DNA from: Saussurea involucrata
Taxonomy: Eukaryota > Streptophyta > Magnoliopsida > Asterales > Asteraceae
Assembly: GCA_033807775.1 (NCBI GenBank)
Contig: CM066314.1
Coordinates: forward strand, 36,505,001-36,569,000
Direction of reading: 5' to 3'
DNA length: 64,000 nucleotides
Shown here piece after piece: positions 31,615 to 43,269 of the stretch; the first letter of the stretch is position 1, and the number at the start of each line of letters is the position of its first letter. A program made the position numbers and the translations under genes. A model generated the notes under the pieces. The model was not told where the DNA came from, ran no database searches, and worked only from the letters and a program-made list of their open reading frames with translations.

Positions 31615-32567
31615 TTCACTGTATTATCAGTTCAACCAAAGATGTTAACAAATAAGAAATATCTTAATGTGGAAAGAGAATTTCCATTAAGATTTTTCGA
31701 ATTTTGTCCATTTCATTCAGACAAAAAAAAAGTCTTAATGAAGATTAGGGTTTTTCTTGTTTTAAAAAAAACGAATATAACACCTATAAGCCTTGTATTC
31801 CAGTTTTTAAAAAAATGGATACGAAAGAAGAACAAGTTTAAGATTTTAGATTTAAAACTTGAAGAACAACCATGAAATGGTTGTGTTTATAAAACCATGA
31901 AAGAAAATGATTTTATTTTTGAGTTCTTTTGTTTGATCTTGTGTAAAACAATGATAAGATCGAAAACAAGTTATTTGCATTTGATAATAGATAAGAACAT
32001 ATTGACCTTGAGTTTGATGAAGAAGATGATGAACAGTTCTTGAAGATCGAGAGCACAAAATGCAACAGTGTTCTTTTCTTGCGGAGAAAGATTGACTCGC
32101 ATAAAAGACAAATATAAACTTTGAGAGAGTTTATATAGGAAGAGAGTAGAGAGAGAAAAACTTGAGCGGGAAAGTTTTTCATCATGACACGGACACGTGT
32201 TTGCATTTGATTGGATAGACAACGAAACGTGCAAACGTGTGTCAGAAAAAGAAACGTGCCTGGTGTTATCCGTTGCAATGACGTCACAACTGTCCTTTCA
32301 CATTCTTTCGTTGTCTCTGAGGTTTTGAAAGAAAAACTCAGGGACTCTTTGGAAAATATGAAGCACTGAATAGAAATATCAGTGAGGGTTTTAAGAAATT
32401 TCAAAATATTATTCAGCGATGAAAGAATTTGAAATCTTGCATTTTCATGCGTTTTGTCAGAGAAAACATACCTTGATATCAGTTTAACCCAATTTATTCA
32501 GAGAGAAGATGATGAAATGGATTGTACAAGTTTATTTTATCCTGATTAAATGTGAACCGCTGAAGAT
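31615..32567. other. Non-coding gap between accessory ORF 1 and pol of Sirevirus A
   Basis: About 950 bp of AT-rich text without a supported gene. On the minus strand, pyrimidine-rich runs and TATA-like sites near 32100-32150 could serve as promoter and leader of the accessory gene. Short frames here are not convincing. Confidence 0.5.
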
Positions 32568-35500
32568 TTATCCTTCAAAGTTCAGCATTCCAAGCTCGCT
32601 GATGAGAAAGTTGAATCTTGTCTCATCAAGAGGTTTGGTAAACAAATCAGCTAACTGATAATCAGTTGGGATAAAATGAAGTTCTATATCACCATTCATC
32701 ACATGATCTCTGATAAAATGATATCTGATTTCTATGTGTTTTGTCTTTGAGTGTAGCACTGGATTGTTTGCTATAGCGATGGCACTTGTGCTGTCGCAAT
32801 AGATTGGAATTTTGGAGAGCTGAAGATTATAGTCTAGTAGTTGATTTCTCATCCACAAGACTTGAGAACAGCAGCTTCCAGCGGCTACATACTCAGCTTC
32901 AGCTGTGGAAGTGGACACCGAGTTTTGCTTCTTACTTGTCCAACTTACCAGCTTTCCACCCAGGAGCTGACATCCTCCTGTGGTGCTTTTCCTATCCATT
33001 TTGCAACCTGCAAAATCACTGTCTGAATAGGCGGTTAGATCGAATCCTGAATCTTTGGGATACCAAAGACCTAGATTCGCTGTACCCTTAAGATATCGAA
33101 AGATTCGCTTTACAGCTTTCATATGAGATATCTTAGGTTCAGCTTGATATCGTGCGCACAGACATGTTGCAAACATAATATCGGGTCGGCTAGCTGTAAG
33201 ATACAGTAGTGAGCCGATCATCCCACGGTACAGCGTGACATTGACAGGAACACCCTTTGTGTCCTTATCAAGTATCAGCGGTGGTGCCATAGGGGTTTTC
33301 ATAGCTGAACTTTCAGTTAAGTCGAATTTTTTCAGCATATCTTTAACATACTTTCCCTGATTTATAAAAGTTCCTTTTTCAGTTTGCTTAATCTGAAGAC
33401 CAAGGAAATATGTTAGTTCACCCATCATACTCATTTTATACTCATCTTTCATTCTATCAGCGAAACGAGTACAAAGTTCAGGGTTAGTAGAACCAAATAT
33501 AATGTCATCAACATATATTTGAACTAAAATGATATGACCTTTTATTTTTCTAAAAAACAAAGTTTTGTCAATCTTACCTCTCTCAAATTTTTCAAGGTGG
33601 AGATACGTAGAAAGAGTGTCATACCATGCACGAGGAGCTTGCTTCAAGCCATAAAGTGCCTTATCCAGCTTATAAACATAACCTGGACGCTTAGGATCTG
33701 AGAATCCTGGAGGTTGTTCCACATAAACTTCTTCATTCAGCTTTCCATTTAGAAACGCTGACTTAACATCCATTTGATGTACAGTGAAGTTTTTGTGTAC
33801 AGCATATGCTAAGAAAAGACGAATAGATTCAAGTCTTGCTACAGGAGCAAAGGTTTCGTCATAATCTATACCTTCCTCTTGTCTGTATCCCTGAGCAACA
33901 AGACGAGCTTTGTTGCGAGTTACAGTACCATGTTCGTCCAACTTGTTTCGATAGACCCACTTTGTGCCTATCACTGTTTTGTCAGTTGGTCTCCGAACAA
34001 GTTTCCAAACTTTGTTTCTTTCGAATTCAGTCAGCTCTTCTTGCATAGCGCTGACCCAGTTTGGATCTCTGAGGGCATCATCTATTTTCTTTGGTTCAGT
34101 TAGAGAAATAAAGTTAACAAATAAACAAATATTACCTGCACTTCTACGAGTCTGAATACCAGCGTTGGGATCACCAAGAATTTGATCGATTGGGTGATTT
34201 ACAGTCCATCGCTGAGCCGGAGCATGCGTCGCTGACTCAGTCTGAACTGGAGAAACTGAAGATGAGGCTTCAGCTACTTCTGGATAATCAGCTAAGAGAG
34301 GAATGCTTGCATTTGTCACTTCATTCACTGATTGCTGAGAAATAGATGGAATTTCTGAGACATTTGGATCAACTGCGGGTATAGTATTTATAGGAACAGC
34401 TGAGACCCAAGATGTTTCAGCTTCACTATTCTGCATATTGGGAATGATAGTAGGACCATCATTTTCAGTTGTATGAGTATGAGTAGTGGGAACATCTTCT
34501 GAATCACCAAGATGAGAAAACATCCATTGATTCAGTTCTTCTGTATCAGCGTTCGATTTAGAGTTCGCTGAACGGGATTCGTCAAACGTGACGTGAATAG
34601 TTTCTTCTACAGTTTGTCTTCTTCGGTTGAAGACTCTGAAGGCTTTGGAAACTGAGGAGTATCCAAGAAAGATTCCATCATCAGCCTTAGGATCAAACTT
34701 TCCAAGGGCATCTCTGTTGTTCAGTATGAAACACTGACAACCAAAGATGTGAAGAAAGCTGATTGAAGGCTTTCTCCCATGAAAAAGTTCATAGGCTGTC
34801 TTTTTGAATCTTTTGACTATCAGCGACCTGTTTTGCGTAAAACAAGCCGTGTTGACAGCTTCTGCCCAAAACTGAGTAGGCAGGTGAGAATCGCTGAGCA
34901 TTGAACGTGCAGCTTCAATAATTGTTCTATTTCTTCTTTCAGCGACTCCGTTTTGTTGTGGTGTTCTCACTGACGAAAAGTTATGAGAAATACCCTTGCT
35001 CTCAAGGAAGGAATCAAGAGAACTGTTTTTTAATTCAGTTCCATGATCACTCCTTATTGAGCGAACAGTCATATTGTTCAGAGTTTCCATCTTCCGAACA
35101 AAGGTGATGAGTTCTTCAGGGGTGTCACTCTTAGAACGGAGAAACATTACCCATGTATAACGAGAGAATTCATCAACTATGACCAGCGTATATTTCTTTC
35201 CAGCGATGGATTGTTTGTTAACGGGGCCAAACAAATCCATATGGAGTAGTTGAAGAGGAGATGACACTGAGGAAACTTGCTTGGACTTAAAGCTTGCCTT
35301 GGTCTGCTTCCCTTTTTCACACGCTGAACATAAGGATTCTTTGGCGTATGAATGTTGAGGTAGACCAGTGACTAACTCTTTGGAAGAAAGAGTATTCAGT
35401 GTCTTGAAGTTGAGATGTGAGAGCCTCTTGTGCCATAGCCAGTTGACATCAGAAGATGCCTTTGAGAAGAAACAGGAGTTCTCAGTGGTTGTTGAGTCCA

Positions 35501-35846
35501 TGTTTATAACGTAAACATTTTCCAAACGATAACCGCTGAGAGCTATCTTCTCCTTTTTGTCAGAGACAAAGCAGGATTCCTTGGTGAAAATCACTTTGTT
35601 ATCCATGTCGCAAAGCTGACTGATGCTCAGAAGATTATGCTTCAGCCCTTCAACATATGCGACTCTTCTGAAGGATGTTGTACCATTTGAAAGTACACCA
35701 TACCCTCGGGTGTGTCCTTTTCCATTTCCACCGAAAGTCACAGAGGGACCCTTCTCTTCCTTGTATTCAGCGAGCAGGCTTTTCTTTCCAGTCATGTGTC
35801 TAGAGCATCCGCTATCGAGATACCAGATACCCTTCTTAACCTGCAA
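32568..35846 (-). CDS. Sirevirus A Pol (protease, integrase, reverse transcriptase, RNase H), intact
   Basis: A 1092-residue uninterrupted Pol. The protease motif DSGCSRHM lies at about residues 11-18. The integrase zinc region (WLWHKRLSHLNF ... CSACEKGKQ) spans about 135-180. The core triad is D in VDEFSRYTW, D in RSDHGTE and E in GVAERRNR. Reverse transcriptase has KARLVAQGYRQEEGIDYDETFAPVA and YVDD at residues 778-781 (33504-33515). RNase H shows SDSDFAG (about 941), STAEAEYVAA and YCDSTSA. The frame is separated from gag by one TAA. All catalytic residues are present, so this copy could supply enzymes. The ATG used lies after the probable splice acceptor; the real N-terminus may start at the VKKGIWYLD text. 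Confidence 0.95.
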   Translation of the reverse strand: MQVKKGIWYLDSGCSRHMTGKKSLLAEYKEEKGPSVTFGGNGKGHTRGYGVLSNGTTSFRRVAYVEGLKHNLLSISQLCDMDNKVIFTKESCFVSDKKEKIALSGYRLENVYVINMDSTTTENSCFFSKASSDVNWLWHKRLSHLNFKTLNTLSSKELVTGLPQHSYAKESLCSACEKGKQTKASFKSKQVSSVSSPLQLLHMDLFGPVNKQSIAGKKYTLVIVDEFSRYTWVMFLRSKSDTPEELITFVRKMETLNNMTVRSIRSDHGTELKNSSLDSFLESKGISHNFSSVRTPQQNGVAERRNRTIIEAARSMLSDSHLPTQFWAEAVNTACFTQNRSLIVKRFKKTAYELFHGRKPSISFLHIFGCQCFILNNRDALGKFDPKADDGIFLGYSSVSKAFRVFNRRRQTVEETIHVTFDESRSANSKSNADTEELNQWMFSHLGDSEDVPTTHTHTTENDGPTIIPNMQNSEAETSWVSAVPINTIPAVDPNVSEIPSISQQSVNEVTNASIPLLADYPEVAEASSSVSPVQTESATHAPAQRWTVNHPIDQILGDPNAGIQTRRSAGNICLFVNFISLTEPKKIDDALRDPNWVSAMQEELTEFERNKVWKLVRRPTDKTVIGTKWVYRNKLDEHGTVTRNKARLVAQGYRQEEGIDYDETFAPVARLESIRLFLAYAVHKNFTVHQMDVKSAFLNGKLNEEVYVEQPPGFSDPKRPGYVYKLDKALYGLKQAPRAWYDTLSTYLHLEKFERGKIDKTLFFRKIKGHIILVQIYVDDIIFGSTNPELCTRFADRMKDEYKMSMMGELTYFLGLQIKQTEKGTFINQGKYVKDMLKKFDLTESSAMKTPMAPPLILDKDTKGVPVNVTLYRGMIGSLLYLTASRPDIMFATCLCARYQAEPKISHMKAVKRIFRYLKGTANLGLWYPKDSGFDLTAYSDSDFAGCKMDRKSTTGGCQLLGGKLVSWTSKKQNSVSTSTAEAEYVAAGSCCSQVLWMRNQLLDYNLQLSKIPIYCDSTSAIAIANNPVLHSKTKHIEIRYHFIRDHVMNGDIELHFIPTDYQLADLFTKPLDETRFNFLISELGMLNFEG

Positions 35847-35858
35847 TACAAAGGAAGA

Positions 35859-37343
35859 TTAGTTTTGCTTGGGTACCCACTTCACCATGTATACGCGTTT
35901 GTCAGTGGAAGTGGTTGGAATGGGTTCAGCAGTCTTCGCAGCATTTGAAGATTCAGCTTTGTCTTTCTTCACTTTGGTCAATTTCTTGACCTCAGCGGTA
36001 GGAGTCACCTTGACCTGACTTGCAACTGGTTTGGTCTTCTTTGGTGCTATCTTCACCTTAGCTATCTTATCAGCTTTGGTGGCTGTGGGACACTTACTTG
36101 CAATATGATCGGTAAGTCCACAGTGATAACATTTCCTATAACTAAAATTAGTTCTAGGACCACTTGTGTGCTGAGCTTTTAATTTGGAATTAGAAGTGCC
36201 AGCACCAAGTACACTATTGGTTTTTGAAATAGGACGAACATTCAGTTCTTCAGATTTCTTACCAAGGACATCTACTCTGAGTCTAGGAGTAGGTCGCTGA
36301 ACTGATTCAGAGGTCTGATTTCTAGAACCAGATGAATGAATCACTAAGGCTTTGGAAGCATTCAGCTTAGGTACTAAAGTACCCTTCTGAGGATTTTGAT
36401 AAATTACAATTCCTTTACCTTTATCTTTAGAGACAGAGGTAGGTTTTGAATAAACCATTTTCTCCTTACCTTTTGAGGAGGTAGGAGTTTCCTCAGGGAT
36501 TGGTGTAATCGACGAGGAGTACTGAGATGAAGAAGTGTCAGCTACTGAGGATACGAACGTTCCAAATTTAAGCATTGAACGTTCAGTGGTTGGTATTGGA
36601 GTATCATATTTATAACCCAGACCACGTTTATCACTCAGAGGAATCTGAGCCTTAATTATCTCAGTGATCTTTGTTGAAGAATTACACCATCCTTCAACAG
36701 TAGCTTGTTCAGCTTTTAATGCAGCGATAGCTTCCGCTCGTTCAATTTTGACTAGCTGATTTAAATGGACTTGATCTTTAAAATCTTCTTCAAATTTAGA
36801 AAGCTTTTCTATTTGAAGGTGGCAATTTTTCAGCTTTTCAGCGAGATCAAGATTTTGGTTTTCAACCACAGCTTTGCCGTTCATGGCTTCGTATAAGCTT
36901 CTAGTCAGTAGTTCGATTTTACGGAGACTATCAGCTTCATCAATATTTACAATATTGGTAAAGAAGGAAGGTGATACCTGAATGGCAGATGTTGAAGTGG
37001 AGGGAATGTCTGAACTTTCTTCCTCTTCTTCAATCTTGGCCATGAGACATTGATTTGCTTCATCATCTTCAGAATCAGATGATGAGGCTTCTTCATCAGA
37101 AGCAGCCCAATCATAGTCAGCCATTAGGCCTTTTCCCTTCTTCTTAAAGCTTTTCAGCTTTGCATACTTCTCCTTCAGCTTTTGATACCTGTCATCTCTA
37201 TACCTGGGGTTAGAGGATTCTTTAGGAAAAGTTGAGATTATCATCCTATCGTTCCATAGATTTAAACTATCTTTGGAGAATTTAGGGGATTGTGCAAGAG
37301 AACCATTGTCGATATAGTGAGTGTTTGTGTTTGAGTTGGCCAT
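35859..37343 (-). pseudogene. Sirevirus A Gag lacking most of the capsid core
   Basis: A 494-residue frame. It starts like a Sirevirus Gag (FSKDSLNLWNDRMIISTF) but jumps directly to the Lys-rich region after the first knuckle (KGKGLMADYDW). Compared with Gag of Sirevirus B, about 300 residues of capsid and one zinc knuckle are missing. What remains is a coiled-coil-like stretch (about 120-210) and one canonical knuckle, CYHCGLTDHIASKC, near residues 403-417. It ends KWVPKQN then TAA. The reading frame survived the deletion. Such a Gag probably cannot build a particle alone. Confidence 0.85.
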
Positions 37344-37409
37344 TTTCAGATAATAGCAAGGAAGAGAAATATCTTAGATTAGATCTTGTTTATGAGATTA
37401 AACAAATCT

Positions 37410-37421
37410 GCTCTGATACCA
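37410..37421 (-). other. Primer binding site of Sirevirus A
   Basis: The minus strand reads TGGTATCAGAGC, two bases after the 5' LTR, complementary to initiator Met-tRNA. Confidence 0.95.
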
Positions 37422-37423
37422 CT

Positions 37424-38390
37424 TGTTGGTCCCGAAAGGCTTAAACAAGTTTGTAGAAGGGGGGGGGGGGGGGTTGAATACAAACACACTATTTTACTTT
37501 TCTAAATTGTTTATTGATAAATCATTAACAATTTACAGCTTGTTGCGGAAACAAGATTAAGGATAAACCTAAATCTAAACAAGTTGGAACACTAAGGTTT
37601 TCTTGCACTAAGAAAGATAAGGAGATTACTAATAAAATCCTATCTTGAGAGATTTGAACTTGTCCAGAGTTAGCAAGTTACTTCAAATGAAGTGAGTTCA
37701 TCTCTTTATATACTGCATGCATTTAATGCAATTCTGTATATACTTTACACGTGTCATCAGCGGATTGGTTGCATGTCATTGACCTTTGTTGACAACCTTA
37801 GTAGCCGCATGAATGAACAGTGTAGTATCAGAGTGGTTGTACGATTTCAGATTTTCGGAGGTTCTTTTCTGACATTTCGTACGGTGGCGTGCAAGGGAGG
37901 TTAAGACAAAAGTACTTTGTACGGAGGACTTCATGATCAGCTTTCGTTGATTCAGCGATTATCATTTACTATTCAGCAGATGATAAAGTTCAGCGATAGC
38001 TGAAGTCTTGTACTTGATACTTCACGTTGAGTGGACAAATCTGAGTCTTCGCTGATCCGCATCAGTTCATTAGGAGACTTGTCGCTGGTTCTTGAGCTTG
38101 ATCTTCGACTTCAGCGTAGAACCTTTGTTGACGTGAATCTTGTCTTCAGGGATCATAAGTAAACAACTAACTTATCAGCGATCACCATAAGGACTGAACA
38201 GACTCAGCGATATGGTGAACAGTGTTCGCTGAATGTTTAATCTAAAAGTGCGAGAGTTCCTATCAGCAGTACTGTAAGATCTTAGTACTTATCAGCGATA
38301 GTGAAACTCTGATACATATTGTTTACTTACAATTTTCACTAAGTATTTAAGATAGGGTCATTATCAAATCACTGAGGGTTTGGATCAACA
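37424..38390 (-). repeat. 5' LTR of Sirevirus A
   Basis: 967 bp, apparently identical to the left LTR apart from the G run. It includes the conserved ATTCAACC(C)nTTCTACAA text near its element-sense 3' end, also seen in Sirevirus B, and a TATATAAAG box near 37710. Confidence 0.95.
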
Positions 38391-38395
38391 ATCCA

Positions 38396-39076
38396 TATTT
38401 TTGGTGACGTATTATATTTAAATGAATTGTTTCCCCGTGGTTTATTGGTGGAGTACTATATCTCATCCTTATTCGATGTTTTGAATATTGGGGTTTTATT
38501 CACGTTTATATTACTTGGGATATTTAACGTCAAAGCACATTTTGAGTGAGTTGTGGAGTAAGTTTATTTTGGAAATGTTTAATAAGAAAGCGTTCGGCTC
38601 AAATTTGTGTGTGTTGGGAAAATGAGTTGTTCACACAATTGTTATAAATTCTTTTGGGAAATTATGTTTTCAAGCTACATCCTCCTCGTTTATTGATTTA
38701 CGCAATCATGATAAAACTCTTAAACTTACTAGGCGTTAGCCTAACCTTTTTATTTGTCGGCATATGCAACAGGTTCAGGTTGGGAACAATCCTAGTGTTA
38801 CTGTGAAGCGATGAGTACTAGTAGTGTGCACGAGGAGCGAAGTGCTTACTTAAGTCTTTCGCATTTATTATGGGAATAACAGCTTGTATTTGTGTTAAGT
38901 AATACCCGACTTCATTTGGTCTTATTATAAGACTTAGATTTGGTTAATGTTGGAGTTGTGACGTTTTAAGTTTTGAGGTGATTTTTAAGGATGGTTCGTA
39001 GTAAGAATTTCATCTCCTTTTGTCTATTAAATCGAAGTTTTTATTTAGCTGTTCTTCCAATTTTTAGGGTGTTACA
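38396..39076 (+). repeat. Left LTR of Tekay element 2, second part
   Basis: It resumes after the ATCCA duplication and ends TTTTTAGGGTGTTACA, the same ending as Tekay LTR 1. TTGGTATCAGGG follows as a near-match PBS. Confidence 0.85.
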
Positions 39077-42000
39077 AGTTGGTATCAGGGATTAAGTTTG
39101 AGAGAATTATGTGTTGATTTTGGATACCTAGACTCAAACTAGCGTTCAATTAAGTCAATGAGAGTGGAATTGCACCATTAGACACCTTAAGATAGGATGT
39201 TTTGAGGTTGATGGAGTCACTAGAAACGAGGAATCACGTCTAGAGTAACAAGGATGATCATGTACAGTACGTTCATAATTGCACATGGCCAGTGTTATGG
39301 TGAACCTACAAGTTACATGAGATTACTTGGAAAACTCTGATGTGATGACCGTTCGGGTAGTGAAGAAGTTTCTAAGCTAGTAGTCGTTTGAAGAGGTTGG
39401 TGATTTTAGCATTTGCTATTTGGAGTGGCAGTAAGCATGGTGATTGCCTTAAGTGGACCGTTTTGGGTCGAAATTGATGGTCGGATTAGAACCATAGGCT
39501 TATTGAATCGACCTTGATTCGAGGAGAAATTGTAAGGTTAGTCGATGTAACTTTCAATATCGCGTTAAGATGTTTGAGCATCCGGATGACGATAGTATGA
39601 TCGGAGGAATTGGAGGAGTGTGCCTTTGAGACGTTGAGTGCCGACTAAATTCATGCACAAAATTTATTTTTTAAAATGAATTGCATCAGTTGTTTCTTGT
39701 GTTTCAAATCGTCATGTGAGTTGTGTTACGAAATCTCGGAAAAACGTTTAGCACACACAAGATTTTAAATCATGGTTTTGAATATGCATGAAATTATTTT
39801 ATTGCAGGGGGTTGCAAACTTTGTCAGGACTTGCTTTATTTTGTTGTTGTCCAACATTACTTTCGGATACAGTAATATCCATATTTTAATGTTGGTTAGG
39901 ATGTTGGACAAGTAAATACGGCTTATGACTTTAACATTGGATCTCCTCCACATATGTTAAGGTTTGGACGGAGAGTTATCTCCCATTATGTTTATGTTGA
40001 GCTTTATTAGAAAATTTATTTAATGTGGGTTTTGCTGAAAAATGTTGTTTATATTGTATTACAACAAAAAGGGAATTTTCGGAATTATGATATTTTAGTC
40101 ATGATTTAGCCTTATGCAAATTTGGTTTTGGAAGCGAAAAATGGGGCACCATTTGATTGATCAGATGCCTTGAGTTTCATTGAGTTCTATGGGGTTTTGT
40201 TTTACGACGTTTTGTGTCGCGTGAGTGCAGTTTTGTAATGTGCATACTTTAGTTATTATGCGTGTTAATCTTTGGGTTATATTGGGCATTTCGTCGCATG
40301 TAAGTTTTGTTGAGAAATGTTGTTTTATGCCGTAAGACAACCAAAATAGTACTTTTTGAAATTTTGATGTCGCATGGTTTTTCCCTTCGAAAATTGTGCT
40401 AGCATATTTTGTTGCACCTTGTTAGTGACAAATTGAGTTATACTCGTGGCGTGAGTAAGCATATAAAAGCATCATGGTAGTTTATCTTACTGTTTTGTTT
40501 TATGCATTGTCGGTTGTTGATACTTTTGTTATCGTTTCACGCGAATATGTTATATTGATTTATTGGTATACTTGGCATTATAGCCACTATTTTGGGACAT
40601 TAAAGCGCATTGTTGTACGGCTTGAGATTGAGGTCGATTTAAATTATTTTGTGTATCAATCAAATTGCATGCACTTATTATTCTCCTAAATTCTAAGAAA
40701 ACGCATTAATGTGTGTGAGTTTCGTCAGAATATTTTATTTCCATGTCATTATATGGCTAAATGAGAAAATTTTGAAATTTGATTTAATGAATTTCCTCTT
40801 TTGAAATTTCGTATGAACTATCTGTTGCATGTTATTTTATTTCAAGAAAACTACTAGGAAAGTGTTACAATTGGCATGCATAATTTTGATTTGAGATTCC
40901 TTTACGATATTTTCGTCGATATTTCCAAATGAGGAAAGTATCTTGTTATTCGACTTAAGACTGGAAAATGACCCAAATCATTTCGTGTTCTTAACCAAGG
41001 TGCGTATATGGATTGCTTCGTTTCTCTGCGAACAAACTGATACATGCGAAGTTGCTAACGAATTTCAGTTCATGTCATTTTGTGGTTAAAAAGAGAATTT
41101 TGGAAATTGATGTCGTGTAAATCCTTCTTTTGAAGTTCGTACAAACATTCTGTTGAACACTATTTTAATGTAGGAAATTTCTTTACGTGCATGACATAAA
41201 TAAATCCATGCTAGGACCGTAGCGGTTCATTTTAAAAAGTTGTCGAGCATGCTTTTGCGTTTCGTTAGTAACTTGAATTGTGATGAAATAGTTTTTAAAA
41301 TGATTTTCATATGTGGGACGAGTGTGTCCATTTTTGCACGACCACCGGGTACGTAATAATAGATTTTTACTCGTATGATTAGTTGTTATAAAAACATTCG
41401 TGTTGAAAAGCGTATAAATTTTTTTATTGGTATATTTGTTGAGTCTTTCACTTGAAACCTTGAACTCATTAGGACCTTGGAAGGTTAAGCAACCCCGGTT
41501 AAGGGTGGGGGCGTGTAGAACCTTGACAGTGGAATGTTGGATTTTTCGTCGCATGATAGTACCGTACGTCGAGTGGGACCGTTTGCAAGTCGGTGTACTT
41601 TTGGTAACTGGGTGTGAGGCTCGCGGTATCTCCTAATGCTTATGGTAACCATCCATTTTGACTGCTTTGTTTTAGGTTTTGGTCAGTTTTTGCATAAGGG
41701 ATGTGTAGGACCCTTTAGATACCGTGTTGATAACCTTGGTTTAGGGATATTCTCGACAAATGAAACTCATGTATGGGATTCTACTTTGGTTCGAATCTTG
41801 GTGAGTTGGTTAGATGTCGACCTCCGGGTTTCGAGGCCAAGAACCATTAGTGTAATTGAAGTATTTTAGTTCAATCTCAAAGGATAATGGTATCGATTGT
41901 AGCAATTTTAAGAAATTCAGATTGTGATAAGTGGATTTAGAGGGATGACTTTCCTTGAATGGTAAACGAATTTTTCGTTTGGATGATTGGTAATTGGGCG

Positions 42001-42493
42001 TATTCTTGGAGTTGTATAATCAATGGATCAATGACAACCGTCTATTTTGGAGTCTGATAGTACCCGTTAGAGCTAGGTGGCAGTTCAATACTGGGAACAT
42101 TTGAACTTGGGAATTTGTTGTTGTTTTCAGTGGCGATCGTACTTTGGGATAACTGGAGAAAAAGTTTATAAGCGTGTAGATTCTGGACCGATTGGAAGTC
42201 GGGATCTATCGTTTGGGAAGTATGGATCACCTAAGGTTAGGAGGCAGCCGAGGTCTTGTGGTTAGGATCTACTCTCGGAAGTTAAGCATTTACTCGGATA
42301 TAAGTGTAATGTGCCTGAGCGGACATTCGTTGTGAGTATCAACACGAAGGTTTGTCATAACAGTGCTATCAAGAAGAAAAAAATTGAATTTCAGTTGGAA
42401 GCCGAGGGAACATGAAAAGCGTTGGGAACAGGAACCTTTGGTTGTATGGGAATTAGATTTCGAGGACGAAATCTCTTTTAAGGTTGGGAGGAT
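39077..42493. other. Non-coding interior of Tekay element 2
   Basis: About 3.4 kb without a supportable ORF. The first 250 bp resemble the leader of Tekay element 1 (CCTAGACT, TAAGAT-GGA, GTACGTTCATAATT), suggesting a non-autonomous partner mobilised by a Tekay relative. The end has the pre-LTR text TTTCGAGGACGAAATC. Weak resemblance to 5S rRNA near 42270 was judged insufficient. Confidence 0.7.
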
Positions 42494-43269
42494 TGTAACA
42501 CCCTGATTCTTATCCCAATTGAAGAAATGTTGAACTGGGGGAAATCAGTAAAGAAAGAACCAATTATGGAGTATGGCTATAGTGTCATGCAGTTGTGACA
42601 TCTGTCACAATAGCACCAATGGTACTGAAGGTATGGTAGTCCCGGCTATAGTGCCATGTGATTGTTACATATGTCACAATAGCAACGACGTTACCGAGTG
42701 GTTGGTCGTCCCAACGAATGTGCCATGTAATTATGACAATGGGATAGAACCCGTAATTTTTGGGTAAGCACAATTTCAAGTTATTGTAGAAATCGATCTT
42801 TTAAGAGAGATAGAGGAAATAGGATTGTGGGCTTAAATATATTTTATGGTCATGTTGGATGAAGAATTCAAATATGAGTCCAACGGTTCTTTCCGGAGCA
42901 AAAACGGAGCTAAAACAAAGAAGTTATGACCAAAACAGTGTTCGATACATTCTGTGCTATAGTGCCCGCGATTGTGACACTGTCACTATAGCATGTCACA
43001 ATCGTCGGATGCCAAAAAACTCTCGGTACATTCTGTGTTATAGTGCCCGCGATTGTGACACTGTCACAATCATATGTCACAATCGCACATGGGCACCTGA
43101 GCCTTAAAAATGCGATTTTCAGCCCCAAAACTTCATTTCTTCATATCTCTCTCATTTCAACTCCGGTTTTCTTGATTCAAGATGCTATGGTTTCGTTTTT
43201 GAGAGCTCTTCAAGGATGGATTTTTTTTTATGTTCATTGGAAGATTCAAGAGCATTTGGTGGTGGTAAG
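42494..43269 (+). repeat. Right LTR of Tekay element 2 (truncated)
   Basis: It matches 23854-24626 and is then cut where the TRIM begins, at GGTGGTAAG|TGTTAGG. It carries the second copy of the GTGAC/GTCAC array (42573-43094). Confidence 0.92.

Larger units (their letters stand above)
26322..38390 (-). mobile_element. Sirevirus-type Copia element A with accessory ORFs, TSD ATCCA
   Basis: This 12.07-kb element lies on the minus strand inside the Tekay 2 left LTR. LTRs of 970 and 967 bp differ, as far as I can see, only in G-tract length (18 against 15). The target duplication ATCCA is at 26317-26321 and 38391-38395. The layout is 5' LTR, PBS, gag, pol, a non-coding gap, a large accessory ORF, a second accessory ORF, polypurine tract and 3' LTR, as in Sireviruses. 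Pol is intact, but Gag lacks its capsid core. TCAGCG/CGCTGA words occur throughout, about 80 by hand count. Confidence 0.95.
23854..43269 (+). mobile_element. Tekay-type LTR element 2 with non-coding interior (LARD-like), interrupted by Sirevirus A
   Basis: The LTRs start TGTAACACCC at 23854 and 42494. The left LTR is split by Sirevirus A and resumes at 38396, ending GTTACA at 39076 (about 3.15 kb in total). The PBS-like TTGGTATCAGGG follows. The 3.4-kb interior has no recognisable Gag or pol. It ends with TTTCGAGGACGAAATC and GGGAGGAT, the same pre-LTR text seen in Tekay element 1. The right LTR is cut at 43269 by the TRIM. About 20 differences in 775 aligned bases between LTR starts (hand count). 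Confidence 0.85.

Noticed and set aside
42255..42300. Possible 5S rRNA fragment (CGGAAGTTAAGC)
   Set aside because: Only about a dozen bases match the 5S internal region and the flanks do not follow 5S; a similar GGTTAAGC occurs near 41485, so chance or element text is more likely.
39077..42493. Hidden gag/pol in the Tekay 2 interior
   Set aside because: No frame longer than about 125 codons and no capsid, knuckle, protease or RT motif in any frame.
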